From Oscillospiraceae bacterium (lineage in GTDB: Bacteria; Bacillota; Clostridia; Oscillospirales; CAG-272), in NCBI GenBank assembly GCA_015063385.1, contig SVUG01000010.1, positions 1 to 50,613 on the forward strand: 50,613 nucleotides of DNA. Direction: 5' to 3'. The position numbers and the translations under genes are program-made. Shown piece after piece: positions 6,876 to 15,209 of this stretch (position 1 is the first letter of the stretch; every line of letters begins with the position of its first letter). Under the pieces are notes generated by a model. That model saw only the letters and a list, made by a program, of their open reading frames with translations, ran no database searches and was not told where the DNA came from.

Positions 6876-8213
6876 ATGACAAAAGTTGGATTTGTATCGC
6901 TCGGCTGCTCGAAAAATCTGGTGGACACCGAGGTGATGCTTTACAATCTCTACTCGGCGGGATTTGAGATAACTCCCGAAGAGGAGGAGGCTGAAATTAT
7001 AGTAATCAACACCTGCGGCTTTATAGAGAGCGCAAAGCAGGAGTCGATAGAGAATATCCTTGATGCCGCGCGCCTCAAGGAGTGGGGCAAATGCCGTCAT
7101 ATTATCGCGACGGGCTGCCTCGTTGAGCGCTATCGCGAGGAGGTTATGCGTGAGATGCCCGAGATTGACGCGATAGTCGGTGTGGGCAGTCTTTCGGATA
7201 TTGCCGAGGCTTGCCGGGCGGTCATGAGGGGAGAGAAGTACTCCTCATTCCGTGACAAAGAGACCTCGAAGCTTGGCGGTGACAGAATTCTGACCACCGA
7301 GTCGCACTCTGCTTATCTCAAGGTATCCGAGGGCTGCGACAATCTCTGTACATATTGCGCAATACCGCTAATTCGCGGCAAGCACCGCAGCCGTCCTATA
7401 GAGGACATCGTTGCAGAGGCAAAGGACCTTGAATCTATGGGTGTTAAGGAGCTTAACCTTATAGCCCAGGACACCACCCGATACGGACTTGACCTTTACG
7501 GTGAATACAGCCTTGCTCGCCTTGTACGAGCTATCACCGAGGGAACGACGATTCCCTGGATTCGTCTTTTGTATTGCTATCCAGACAAGATTACCGACGA
7601 GCTTGTGCACGAGCTTCGACACAACGACCGTCTCGTCAAATATATGGATATTCCGATTCAGCACATATCCGACTCGGTGCTTAAGAGAATGAATCGCCAC
7701 GGCGACCGCGCGGAGATTGAAAGCGCGATAAAGCGCCTGCGCGAGAGCGTGCCCGGCATCGTCCTTCGTACGACGGCAATGGTTGGCTTCCCGGGCGAGA
7801 GCGAGGAGAACTTTGAGGAGCTTTGCGAGTTCATAAAGGAAGCGAGATTTGACCGCTTTGGCGCGTTTACCTTCTCTGCCGAGGAGGGCACGGCGGCAGC
7901 CGAGATGGACTGCCAGATTGACGAGCAGGTAAAGCAGGACCGCTACGATATTCTTATGCAGACACAGCTTCTTATTTCGGAGGAGCAGAACGCCGAGAAA
8001 ATCGGCAAAACGCTTACCGTGCTTTGCGACGGCTTCGACGCGGTTGCCGAGGTCTACTACGGACGCTCCTATGCCGATGCGCCCGACGTTGACGGTAAGG
8101 TGTACTTCACCGCTAAAGAAAGAATTGCCCCCGGTGACTTCGTAGAGGTACACGTCACCGAGGCGATGGATTACGACCTCGTTGGCGAGGCAATTTCAAG
8201 GAAAGAGGACTGA
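6876..8213 (+). CDS. rimO: Ribosomal protein S12 methylthiotransferase RimO
   Basis: Radical-SAM methylthiotransferase (445 residues, normal length) that adds a methylthio group to the conserved Asp of ribosomal protein S12. The N-terminal UPF0004 domain starts VGFVSLGCSKNLVDTEVM and carries its own cluster-binding Cys (GCSKN, NTCGF, TGCLVERY). The radical-SAM motif is C154, C158 and C161 (EGCDNLCTYCAIP). A C-terminal TRAM domain follows. The SLGCSKN start and the S12-type spacing separate RimO from MiaB. It is cytoplasmic. It lies 27 bp after the membrane protein gene and 3 bp before pgsA, so it is in the same operon. Confidence 0.96.
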   Translation: MTKVGFVSLGCSKNLVDTEVMLYNLYSAGFEITPEEEEAEIIVINTCGFIESAKQESIENILDAARLKEWGKCRHIIATGCLVERYREEVMREMPEIDAIVGVGSLSDIAEACRAVMRGEKYSSFRDKETSKLGGDRILTTESHSAYLKVSEGCDNLCTYCAIPLIRGKHRSRPIEDIVAEAKDLESMGVKELNLIAQDTTRYGLDLYGEYSLARLVRAITEGTTIPWIRLLYCYPDKITDELVHELRHNDRLVKYMDIPIQHISDSVLKRMNRHGDRAEIESAIKRLRESVPGIVLRTTAMVGFPGESEENFEELCEFIKEARFDRFGAFTFSAEEGTAAAEMDCQIDEQVKQDRYDILMQTQLLISEEQNAEKIGKTLTVLCDGFDAVAEVYYGRSYADAPDVDGKVYFTAKERIAPGDFVEVHVTEAMDYDLVGEAISRKED

Positions 8214-8216
8214 AAA

Positions 8217-8816
8217 ATGAAAAAGACGTCAATGAATATCCCGAACACCCTCTCGCTTATCCGCTGCCTTTTAGTTCCGGTGTTCGTCGCTACTCTCATT
8301 TTTATGAGGGATATTAAGATTTGGGGAATTATAGTTCCTGCGATAGTTTACGGTCTGACCGCGTTTACCGATATGCTTGACGGAAAAATTGCGAGAAAAT
8401 ATAATCTCGTCACCGATTTTGGCAAGTTTATTGACCCGCTTGCAGATAAGTTTATGGTAATTTCTTCAATGATTGCCATTCTTCTGTGGATGATTTTGCG
8501 CGGTGAGCAGATGCTCGCGCTCGTGTTCGTGTGGGTGGTGCTTATCATTCTTCTTCGCGAGCTTGGCGTCACCAGCCTGCGCCTCGTAGTTGCGGGCAAG
8601 AGCGGTATCGTAGTTGCGGCGTCGATGCTTGGTAAAATCAAGACGGTATCACAGATGGTCGGCACGGTTGTACTTATCGTCGAGCCTTTGATTCCGTTCT
8701 TTTCGGAGAATCATATTCTCTCTTACGCTATGATGGCGATTATGGCGTTCACTACGCTCTTCTCGGGTATTGACTACCTTAAGGCGTATATGCCTTATAT
8801 TGATTCTAATAAGTAA
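8217..8816 (+). CDS. pgsA: CDP-diacylglycerol--glycerol-3-phosphate 3-phosphatidyltransferase
   Basis: An integral membrane enzyme of 199 residues that makes phosphatidylglycerol phosphate, the first step toward phosphatidylglycerol and cardiolipin. The CDP-alcohol phosphotransferase signature is complete: DGKIAR, then G, D and D in DFGKFIDPLADK, around residues 50-75. Several membrane helices flank it and the N-terminus (MNIPNTLSLIRCLLVPVF) is typical of PgsA. It is the last gene of the rightward operon and is followed at once by a strong hairpin terminator. The rimO-pgsA order is common in Bacillota. Confidence 0.95.
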   Translation: MKKTSMNIPNTLSLIRCLLVPVFVATLIFMRDIKIWGIIVPAIVYGLTAFTDMLDGKIARKYNLVTDFGKFIDPLADKFMVISSMIAILLWMILRGEQMLALVFVWVVLIILLRELGVTSLRLVVAGKSGIVVAASMLGKIKTVSQMVGTVVLIVEPLIPFFSENHILSYAMMAIMAFTTLFSGIDYLKAYMPYIDSNK

Positions 8817-8820
8817 ATCA

Positions 8821-8857
8821 AAAGCCGATGCGGCATCAACCGCATCGGCTTCTTTTA
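8821..8857. terminator. Bidirectional terminator between pgsA and the TetR gene
   Basis: A 10-bp GC-rich stem (8825-8834 with 8841-8850), extended by flanking A and T runs on both sides, between convergent genes. Confidence 0.85.
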
Positions 8858-9445
8858 AAGCGTTTTGCTTTTGTTTTCAAAAAGGTAATCAACTACAGCA
8901 CCAATCTCGTCTGCAAGCTGCTCCGCTGTTTTTTTCTTACCCCCGGCGAGCCAGACGTAAATCGCCGCCGCGACCGCACCTGCTGCCATACTCGCGATAA
9001 CCTCTACCGGTGCCGCGAGATTCATACCTGCTGCAGCGCTTGCATTGAGTCGACGGCAGGTATCGATGTAGTTTTTCTCAAGCACGACAGTCAGAAGAGT
9101 GGTGAACATATTGCTCTTCATCACATTGTCCATAGCCGTCGCGTTGTCGTCTATAAAGCAAACGAGCCTCTTTGCGTAAGAAACGTAATATTCCTTTGGA
9201 GGTGCGGAGATATCAGCGCGCCATACCGTGTTGTCAAATTTGTCGCGCAACGCGCCTATATATGCCGAGAGGAAATCGAATTTGTCGGTATAATGCTTGT
9301 AAAAGGTCGCGCGTCTGATGCCTGCCTCGTCGCAAAGCTCGTTAATCGTGATGTCCTCAAATGATTTCTCGTTCATCAGCTTCACGAACGCCTCGTTCAG
9401 CGCCTTTTTGGTTCTTTTAACTCTCAAATCTTCTTTTCCCGACAT
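8855..9445 (-). CDS. TetR/AcrR family transcriptional regulator
   Basis: A 196-residue DNA-binding regulator. The N-terminal TetR helix-turn-helix reads TKKALNEAFVKLMNEKSFEDITINELCDEAGIRRATFYKHYTDK. The C-terminal half is helical (TetR_C-like) and would bind an unknown ligand. I chose ATG 9445 because GAGGTGG lies five bases upstream; an in-frame Met 13 codons earlier lacks a ribosome site. A consensus promoter lies upstream, and it contains one half of a direct repeat that may be its operator. The neighbour in the other direction is pgk, which is unlikely to be its main target. Confidence 0.9.
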   Translation of the reverse strand: MSGKEDLRVKRTKKALNEAFVKLMNEKSFEDITINELCDEAGIRRATFYKHYTDKFDFLSAYIGALRDKFDNTVWRADISAPPKEYYVSYAKRLVCFIDDNATAMDNVMKSNMFTTLLTVVLEKNYIDTCRRLNASAAAGMNLAAPVEVIASMAAGAVAAAIYVWLAGGKKKTAEQLADEIGAVVDYLFENKSKTL

Positions 9446-9475
9446 TTTCCACCTCGAAAATATGTATTTTAGCAT

Positions 9476-9519
9476 ATTATACAACTTTATTGAGCATTTG
9501 TCAAGTTATTTATTGAACA
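9476..9519 (-). promoter_or_regulatory. TetR promoter with direct repeats
   Basis: Read leftward: TTGACA (9504-9499), a 17-bp spacer and TATAAT (9481-9476), a perfect consensus. TTTATTGAGCA (9486-9496) and TTTATTGAACA (9509-9519) are direct repeats at a 23-bp period, the first lying in the spacer. They are candidates for autoregulatory binding sites. Confidence 0.65.
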
Positions 9520-9594
9520 AAAAGGTGCTAATCGTCCGGTTTTTTTATTTCTCGGGCTCGCGTAATTTTAATTGTGTTTTTTTTAACAATATTA

Positions 9595-9623
9595 TTGACT
9601 ATCGTGTTAATTTGTGCTATTAT
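9595..9623 (+). promoter_or_regulatory. pgk promoter
   Basis: TTGACT (9595-9600), a 17-bp spacer and TATTAT (9618-9623), 41 bp before the pgk start. Confidence 0.75.
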
Positions 9624-9664
9624 ATAAAGGTACGAAAAATATTTATCCTAAAGGAGAAAAAATA

Positions 9665-10981
9665 ATGGCAACTTACAACAAGAAAAACATTGAAGACGTA
9701 GAAGTAGCCGGCAAAACCGTGCTTGTTCGTTGTGACTTCAACGTTCCTATGAAGGACGGCGTTATCACCTCTGACAAGAGAATTATCGGCGCTCTCCCCA
9801 CTATCAAGTATCTTCTTGAGAAGGGTGCTAAGGTTATCCTTTGCTCTCATATGGGCAAGCCTCACGCAATCCTTTCCGAGAACTTCGGTCTGACCAAGAA
9901 GGAGAAGAAGGCTGTAGAGGCTCTTCCCGCAGAGGAGCAGGCAGCTGCTACCGCTGAATATCTTGCAAAGGCTCTCACCGCTGACAAGAAGAAGCTTACT
10001 CTTAAGCCCGTTTGCGACAGACTCAATGAGCTTCTCGGCGAGGGCACTGTCACCTTCGCAGAGGACATCGTAGGTCCTGATGCTAAGGCAAAGGTTGCAT
10101 CTCTTGAGGCAGGCAAGGCTGTTCTTCTTGAGAACACCAGATTTGACGTAAGAGAGACCAAGAACGGTGCAGATCTTGCAAAGGAGCTTGCTTCTTACGC
10201 AGATATTTTTGTAAACGATGCATTCGGCGCAGCTCACAGAGCACACGCTTCCACCGCAGGCGCTGCTGATTATATCCCCGCAGTTTGCGGCTATCTTATT
10301 GAGAAGGAAATCTCGGTTATGGGTAAGGCTCTTCAGAATCCCGAGCGTCCCTTCGTTGCTATTCTCGGCGGTGCAAAGGTTGCTGATAAGCTTAACGTTA
10401 TTGACAATCTTCTTACTAAGGTTGATACTCTTATCATCGGCGGCGGTATGGCGTTCACCTTCAACGCTGCAAAGGGCTTTGGCGTAGGTAAGTCGCTTCT
10501 TGACGAGACCAAGATTGACTACTGCAAGGAAATGATGGCAAAGGCTGAGAAGCTTGGCGTAAAGCTTCTTCTCCCCGTTGATACCGCAGTTGCAGATAGC
10601 TTCCCGAACCCCATCGACGCTCCCATTGACATCGAGTACGTTGATTCCGACGCTATTCCTGCTGACAAGGAGGGCCTTGACATCGGTCCTAAGACCGCAA
10701 AGATGTATGCAGATGCAGTTCTCAGTGCAAAGACTGTCGTTTGGAACGGTCCTATGGGCGTATTCGAGAACCCCACTCTTGCAAAGGGTACTATTGCAGT
10801 AGCAGAGGCTCTTGCAGCAAGTGATGCAATCACCATCGTTGGCGGCGGTGACAGTGCAGCAGCCTGCGAGCAGCTTGGCTTCGCATCCAAGATTACTCAC
10901 ATTTCCACCGGTGGCGGTGCGTCCTTGGAATTCCTTGAGGGTAAGGATCTTCCCGGCGTATCTTGCCTTCTTGACAAGTAA
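9665..10981 (+). CDS. pgk: Phosphoglycerate kinase
   Basis: A glycolytic enzyme that makes ATP from 1,3-bisphosphoglycerate; cytoplasmic. It has 438 residues against the usual ~395-400, partly because of an insertion near residues 70-100. Motifs: [11 protein letters not shown], substrate-binding Arg in [29 protein letters not shown] and the nucleotide-binding GGGDSAAA near the C-terminus. The start is ATG 9665, nine bases after AAAGGAG; an earlier in-frame ATG has no ribosome site. Codon use is strongly biased (GCT, AAG, CTT), as expected for high expression. tpiA follows after a structured 243-bp gap. Confidence 0.97.
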   Translation: MATYNKKNIEDVEVAGKTVLVRCDFNVPMKDGVITSDKRIIGALPTIKYLLEKGAKVILCSHMGKPHAILSENFGLTKKEKKAVEALPAEEQAAATAEYLAKALTADKKKLTLKPVCDRLNELLGEGTVTFAEDIVGPDAKAKVASLEAGKAVLLENTRFDVRETKNGADLAKELASYADIFVNDAFGAAHRAHASTAGAADYIPAVCGYLIEKEISVMGKALQNPERPFVAILGGAKVADKLNVIDNLLTKVDTLIIGGGMAFTFNAAKGFGVGKSLLDETKIDYCKEMMAKAEKLGVKLLLPVDTAVADSFPNPIDAPIDIEYVDSDAIPADKEGLDIGPKTAKMYADAVLSAKTVVWNGPMGVFENPTLAKGTIAVAEALAASDAITIVGGGDSAAACEQLGFASKITHISTGGGASLEFLEGKDLPGVSCLLDK

Positions 10982-10992
10982 TTTTTTGTGAC

Positions 10993-11165
10993 ATTCCCCG
11001 TTCTCTCCCACTCGATGTAGGTCACTACGCCTTCGGGTAGCGAGCGGGGAATCTCCCTAAAAAATTCCATTGTCAATGGATAAATAATTTTGGCAATTTT
11101 CGCCGTTTTCCGACGAGCTCGCAATAGGTAACTATTGCTTCGGTCAGAAGAACGACAAAACTTGC
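10993..11165 (+). other. Two long hairpins between pgk and tpiA
   Basis: 10993-11052 folds with ATTCCCCG pairing CGGGGAAT around inner CTCG/CGAG and CTAC/GTAG helices. 11093-11165 folds into a long imperfect hairpin (GCAATTTT arm with AAAACTTGC arm) tipped by GCAATAG-GTAA-CTATTGC. Neither has a T-run, so these look like mRNA-processing or stability structures or small structured RNAs rather than terminators. Confidence 0.55.
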
Positions 11166-11224
11166 TCAAAATTCTAAATCCAAAAGTGATTTATCTAAAT
11201 TATTAAATAAAGTAGGAAAATAAA

Positions 11225-11983
11225 ATGAGAAGAACAGTAATTGCGGGCAACTGGAAGATGAACATGACTCCCTCGCAGACGAAGGCTTTCATCACCGAAC
11301 TTGCTCCCATGGTAGCGGGAATGGATAAGTGCGATATCGTGCTTTGCGTTCCCTACGTAGATATTGCTACCGCAGTCGAGGCTGCAAAGGGCACTAACAT
11401 CAAAATTGGTGCAGAGAACGTTCACTTTGCAGAGAGCGGTGCTTACACCGGTGAAATCAGTGCGGCAATGCTCAAGGAAATCGGCACTGAGTACGTTGTA
11501 ATCGGTCACTCCGAGCGCCGTCAGTACTTCGGCGAGACCGACACTACGGTTAATCTTCGCACCAAGGCAGCTCTTGCTGCAGGCCTTAAGGTTATACTTT
11601 GTCTTGGCGAGGTTAAGGACGAAAGACTTAACGGAATCACCAATGAAATCGTTAGAATGCAAACAAAACTTGACCTTTTGGGCGTTTCTGCAGAGGAAAT
11701 GAAGAACGTTATCATCGCTTACGAGCCCGTTTGGGCAATCGGAACAGGCCTTACCGCAACTCCCGAGCAGGCTGACGAGACCTGTGGAGTTATCCGTGGT
11801 GCTCTGTGCGAGCTTTACGGCTGCGAGGTTGCAGAGGCAACCACCGTTCAGTACGGCGGCTCTATGAACGACGCTAACGCGGCAGAGCTTCTTGCAAAGG
11901 TAAACGTTGACGGCGGCCTTATCGGCGGTGCGTCTCTCAAGACCGACAAGTTCACCGCTATCGTAAAGGCGGCTAACGCATAA
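11225..11983 (+). CDS. tpiA: Triosephosphate isomerase
   Basis: Interconverts dihydroxyacetone phosphate and glyceraldehyde 3-phosphate; cytoplasmic TIM barrel of 252 residues, normal length. Catalytic residues are all visible: Lys in GNWKMN (residue ~11), His in GHSERR (~97) and Glu in AYEPVWAIGTG (~168). The phosphate-binding loop is GGSMN and GGLIGGASL. A TAGGAAAATAA sequence provides a modest ribosome site. It follows pgk on the same strand and shares its high-expression codon use. Two hairpins follow it. Confidence 0.97.
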   Translation: MRRTVIAGNWKMNMTPSQTKAFITELAPMVAGMDKCDIVLCVPYVDIATAVEAAKGTNIKIGAENVHFAESGAYTGEISAAMLKEIGTEYVVIGHSERRQYFGETDTTVNLRTKAALAAGLKVILCLGEVKDERLNGITNEIVRMQTKLDLLGVSAEEMKNVIIAYEPVWAIGTGLTATPEQADETCGVIRGALCELYGCEVAEATTVQYGGSMNDANAAELLAKVNVDGGLIGGASLKTDKFTAIVKAANA

Positions 11984-11990
11984 AACAAAT

Positions 11991-12060
11991 TTTCGGGCAA
12001 TTCTTATGGGTTGCCCGAAAAAATTAGGGAGAATTTCTAATAAATTAGAATTTTTCCCTC
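11991..12060 (+). terminator. Double hairpin after tpiA
   Basis: A perfect 10-bp stem (11991-12000 with 12011-12020) is followed by a second, AT-rich hairpin (about 12026-12059) whose 3' arm includes a T-run. The pair probably terminates or caps the pgk-tpiA message. Confidence 0.65.
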
Positions 12061-12145
12061 GAAATTGTTAAAGTTCACAAATGACATGCGACTGATTTGT
12101 AATATATGGACAAAAAACGGAGTGAAAAATCGTTCGAATTGGCAC

Positions 12146-12174
12146 TTGGCTTTTTTGCTTTTTTTTGATACAAT
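12146..12174 (+). promoter_or_regulatory. msmK promoter
   Basis: TTGGCT (12146-12151), a 17-bp T-rich spacer and TACAAT (12169-12174), 39 bp before the gene. Confidence 0.6.
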
Positions 12175-12212
12175 ATCATCGTTAAAATATTTTTTCAAAA
12201 GGAGATTTAAAA

Positions 12213-13346
12213 ATGGCAGGTCTTAAGCTCAGACACATTTACAAGAAGTATCCCGGCGGCGTAGTAGCCGTTTCCGACTTCAACCTTGAGATTAAGGACA
12301 AGGAGTTCCTTATCTTCGTAGGTCCTTCGGGATGCGGTAAGTCTACTACTCTTCGTATGATTGCAGGTCTTGAGGAAATTTCCGAGGGCGAGCTTTACAT
12401 CGGTGACAAGTACGTTAACGATATTGCTCCTAAGGACAGAGATATCGCGATGGTGTTCCAGAACTACGCCCTTTATCCTCACATGACCGTATTTGATAAC
12501 ATGGCGTTCGGCCTTAAGCTTCGTAAGGTTCCCAAGGAGGAAATCAAGCGTCGCGTTGAGGAGGCTGCAAGAATCCTTGACATCGCTCACCTTCTTGAAA
12601 GACGTCCCAAGGCTCTTTCGGGTGGTCAGAAGCAGAGAGTTGCTCTCGGCCGTGCAATAGTTCGTAATCCTGCGGTATTCCTTCTTGACGAGCCGCTTTC
12701 CAACCTTGACGCTAAGCTTCGTGCATCGATGAGAACCGAGCTTACCAAGCTTCACAAGAAGGTTGAGACCACCTTCATCTACGTAACTCACGACCAGGTT
12801 GAGGCTATGACCATGGCTAGCCGTATCGTTGTTATGAGAGACGGTCTTATTCAGCAGGTTGACACTCCCCAGAATCTTTACGATTCTCCCTGCAACCTCT
12901 TCGTTGCAGGCTTCATAGGCACTCCTCAGATGAACTTCTTCACCGGCAAGCTTCTTAAGAAAGAGAACGACCTTTACGCTATGCTCGGTACTACCGAGAT
13001 TAAGCTTCCCGCAGATAAGGCTAACAACCCCGACCTCAAGGAGTACATCGGTCAGGACGTTATCTTCGGCGTTCGTCCCGAGGCTATTCACGACGAGCCT
13101 ATGTTCCTTCAGAGCCTTGCTGAGACCACTATGGACGTTGACGTTGACGTCACCGAGCTTATGGGTGCTGAGACCTATCTCTACCTCGGCTTCGACGGCA
13201 TGGAGGATGCAACCAACGGCAAGAACGTTATCGCAAGAGTATCCTCTCGCTCGACTGCAAAGCCCGGCGACAAGATTACCGTTGCTATTGACGCTTCGAG
13301 AATCCACATCTTCGACAAGGATACCGAGAAGTGCATTTGCCACTAA
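12213..13346 (+). CDS. msmK: Sugar ABC transporter ATP-binding protein (MsmK/UgpC/MalK type)
   Basis: A 377-residue ATPase that powers carbohydrate import through partner permeases at the membrane. Order of motifs: Walker A GPSGCGKST (~38-46), Q-loop VFQNYALYPHMTVFDNM, signature LSGGQKQRVALGRA (~135), Walker B VFLLDEPLSNLDAKLR, His switch YVTHDQVEAMTMA. The C-terminal ~130 residues are the TOBE/MalK regulatory domain (GVRPEAIH). No permease or solute-binding gene is adjacent; it is monocistronic between its own promoter and terminator. In several Bacillota a single MsmK serves many sugar transporters, which fits this. AAAGGAG precedes the start, and codon use indicates high expression. Confidence 0.93.
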   Translation: MAGLKLRHIYKKYPGGVVAVSDFNLEIKDKEFLIFVGPSGCGKSTTLRMIAGLEEISEGELYIGDKYVNDIAPKDRDIAMVFQNYALYPHMTVFDNMAFGLKLRKVPKEEIKRRVEEAARILDIAHLLERRPKALSGGQKQRVALGRAIVRNPAVFLLDEPLSNLDAKLRASMRTELTKLHKKVETTFIYVTHDQVEAMTMASRIVVMRDGLIQQVDTPQNLYDSPCNLFVAGFIGTPQMNFFTGKLLKKENDLYAMLGTTEIKLPADKANNPDLKEYIGQDVIFGVRPEAIHDEPMFLQSLAETTMDVDVDVTELMGAETYLYLGFDGMEDATNGKNVIARVSSRSTAKPGDKITVAIDASRIHIFDKDTEKCICH

Positions 13347-13379
13347 TGTAAACCATTTCTTAATTTTTATTAAAACACG

Positions 13380-13418
13380 CAAGTGCCGCCCGAAAAGGCG
13401 GCACTTGTTGTGCTTTTT
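13380..13418 (+). terminator. Terminator after msmK
   Basis: An 11-bp GC-rich stem (13380-13390 with 13397-13407), loop CGAAAA, followed by a T-rich tail. Confidence 0.85.
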
Positions 13419-13483
13419 GTGCCATAATGTCAAAATTGTTAACAAAAAATTTAAAATTTTATAAGAAAAAAACAACAGAACTA

Positions 13484-13512
13484 TTGACTCTTAAATATTT
13501 ATTTGTTATAAT
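13484..13512 (+). promoter_or_regulatory. Promoter of the coiled-coil protein gene
   Basis: TTGACT (13484-13489), a 17-bp spacer and TATAAT (13507-13512): a strong promoter 46 bp before the start codon. Confidence 0.8.
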
Positions 13513-13558
13513 AAAAGCAGTACAAATTCCGCGCCGCGGAGAAAGAGGTATTTAACCT

Positions 13559-15088
13559 ATGCGCGAACCCATCGAAATGAGTAAAAAAGAAATAAATGCA
13601 AAAGTTTCGGTGCTCCGTGTTTCCGTTAAGGAGGATCAGAAGAGAGTTTCTGAGGAGCTGAGCTTCTACAAGAATGCTGCAAAGGACGTGAAGAACGCCG
13701 CAAAGGCTCTTGCATCTGCTGAAAGCGCTTACGAACGCAAGGACACCGAGAAGAACGCACAGAAGGTAGACGATGCAAACGACGATTACGTTGCCGCTAC
13801 CAATGTTTATAAGGATACCGGTGCTCGCATCGGCAGACTGATTGAGATAGTGCGTAAGCGTTATCTTGAAATTGCTGATTTGCTTGACGATGCAAAGGCA
13901 GACAAGGTTCTCGACGAGTTTGAGAAATACAACGATTCCGTAATGGCGCGCATAATGAAAATTCAAGAATATACAGAGTCAGTCGATGCTTACGAGCCCG
14001 ACGAAGAATACGAGGAGGACGATACCATGGCAATTCCCGAAATACCCGTAAACAACGGTGTTCCTGCACCCCAGGCAGCACCCGCACCTGCAGCAGCACC
14101 TGCACCTGCAGCAGCTCCTGCATATGCAGCACCTGCAGCATATCCCTATCCCCAGTACGTACCCATGCCCATGCCCATGCCTTACCCCTATAGTGCACCC
14201 GGCGCACAGGCAGCTCCCGCAGCACCCGCTGCACAGGAGGCACAGGCACCTAAGATAGCACCCGTTTCTATCGACGTTTCTCCTATGCTTGAGAAGGCGC
14301 TCGAGGCAACTATGCAGAAGTTTGCCGCTGCGTTTGATAAGAAGATTGAGGACTTCCTTGCGGAGCATCCTGTAAATATTCCCGTTGCAAGTGCAGATGC
14401 AGCTCCTGCATCCGAGGCTTCCTACGGTGTTAAGGAGATTGCGGCTCTTGAGGGCCTTATCCTTGACGACGAGCAGGCTCTTATCGAGAAGCTTACCGCT
14501 ATGATTGAGAACCTTAAGGTTCTTGCAGCAGGCATGGCTGAGCTCAGCGCACTTTGCGCAGAGATTTCCGAGAAGCAGAGCACTGCTAACGATATGCAGA
14601 AGCAGACTAACGATATGCAGCGTCAGACTCTGCGTGACCAGAAGGGTATCCAGGTTGGTCAGAGAGTTGTTGGACAGGACCAGGCTGCGATTGCTCACGA
14701 CCAGACTCTTCTTCAGGAACAGCAGAAGACTCTTCAGGATAACCAGAAGGCTCTCGTTGAGGCACAGCAGGCTATGGAGGAGACTCAGCGTCTCGTAGCA
14801 GAGAACCAGGGCACTCTTGAGGAAGCTATGAAGGATGCTATGCAGGTTCAGAAGGATATGATTGCTGCACAGCAGGCTATCATCGCAGGCAACGCGAAGA
14901 ACGTTGAGGCACAGAACGACGTTTCCGATAAGCAGAACGCTACTCTTCTTCTTCAGAAGGAAGCGCTCACCGCACAGCGTCAGATGCTTCGTGACCAGAA
15001 GGCTCTCGTTGAGAAGCAGAAGGCTCTTGGCGGCGATGCTCCCAAGAAAAAGGCTAAGGCTGCCGAGGCAGAAGAAGCTGCTGAATAA
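13559..15088 (+). CDS. Large cytoplasmic coiled-coil protein, unknown function
   Basis: A 509-residue protein I do not recognise. Residues 1-150 are a charged helical domain. Residues ~160-235 are a low-complexity linker rich in Ala and Pro with a Pro-Met-Tyr patch (PYPQYVPMPMPMPYPY). Residues ~240-300 form another helical segment, and ~300-490 are a long Gln-rich coiled coil with recurring QKQTNDMQ-, QDNQKALVEAQQ- and LLQKEALTAQRQ-like units. The tail is KKKAKAAEAEEAAE. There is no signal peptide or membrane span. The strong promoter, AGAGG ribosome site and a codon bias like pgk suggest an abundant protein. A scaffold or filament role is a guess from its shape. It is monocistronic. Confidence 0.85.
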   Translation: MREPIEMSKKEINAKVSVLRVSVKEDQKRVSEELSFYKNAAKDVKNAAKALASAESAYERKDTEKNAQKVDDANDDYVAATNVYKDTGARIGRLIEIVRKRYLEIADLLDDAKADKVLDEFEKYNDSVMARIMKIQEYTESVDAYEPDEEYEEDDTMAIPEIPVNNGVPAPQAAPAPAAAPAPAAAPAYAAPAAYPYPQYVPMPMPMPYPYSAPGAQAAPAAPAAQEAQAPKIAPVSIDVSPMLEKALEATMQKFAAAFDKKIEDFLAEHPVNIPVASADAAPASEASYGVKEIAALEGLILDDEQALIEKLTAMIENLKVLAAGMAELSALCAEISEKQSTANDMQKQTNDMQRQTLRDQKGIQVGQRVVGQDQAAIAHDQTLLQEQQKTLQDNQKALVEAQQAMEETQRLVAENQGTLEEAMKDAMQVQKDMIAAQQAIIAGNAKNVEAQNDVSDKQNATLLLQKEALTAQRQMLRDQKALVEKQKALGGDAPKKKAKAAEAEEAAE

Positions 15089-15108
15089 TTTTAAGCTACA
15101 TAAAAGAG

Positions 15109-15134
15109 GGGGACGGCTTACACGAGCCGTCCCC
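15109..15134 (+). terminator. GC-rich hairpin after the coiled-coil gene
   Basis: A 10-bp stem GGGGACGGCT/AGCCGTCCCC with a TACACG loop. It has no T-run and precedes a true terminator, so it may protect the 3' end. Confidence 0.5.
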
Positions 15135-15170
15135 AAGATATTAAAATCGGGCGTCTGCCCTTGTAAGCAA

Positions 15171-15204
15171 AAGGACTGCCGCCCGGCAGTCCTTTGTTTT
15201 TTTT
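15171..15204. terminator. Terminator between the coiled-coil gene and spoVG
   Basis: A perfect 10-bp stem (15171-15180 with 15185-15194) followed by TGTTTTTTTTG on the plus strand. On the minus strand it has a shorter T-run, so it may also serve spoVG. Confidence 0.85.
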
Positions 15205-15209
15205 GTAAA

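Noticed and set aside
9620..11011. 463-codon ORF antisense to pgk
   Set aside because: A by-product of the strong codon bias of pgk; composition (Cys/Leu/Ser-rich) and lack of a ribosome site are unlike a real protein.
12207..13475. 422-codon ORF antisense to msmK
   Set aside because: Shadow of a highly biased real gene with clear ABC ATPase motifs on the other strand.
13979..15136. 385-codon ORF antisense to the coiled-coil gene
   Set aside because: Leu/Cys/Ser-rich mirror of Gln/Glu/Ala-rich codons; the plus-strand gene has promoter, ribosome site and terminator.
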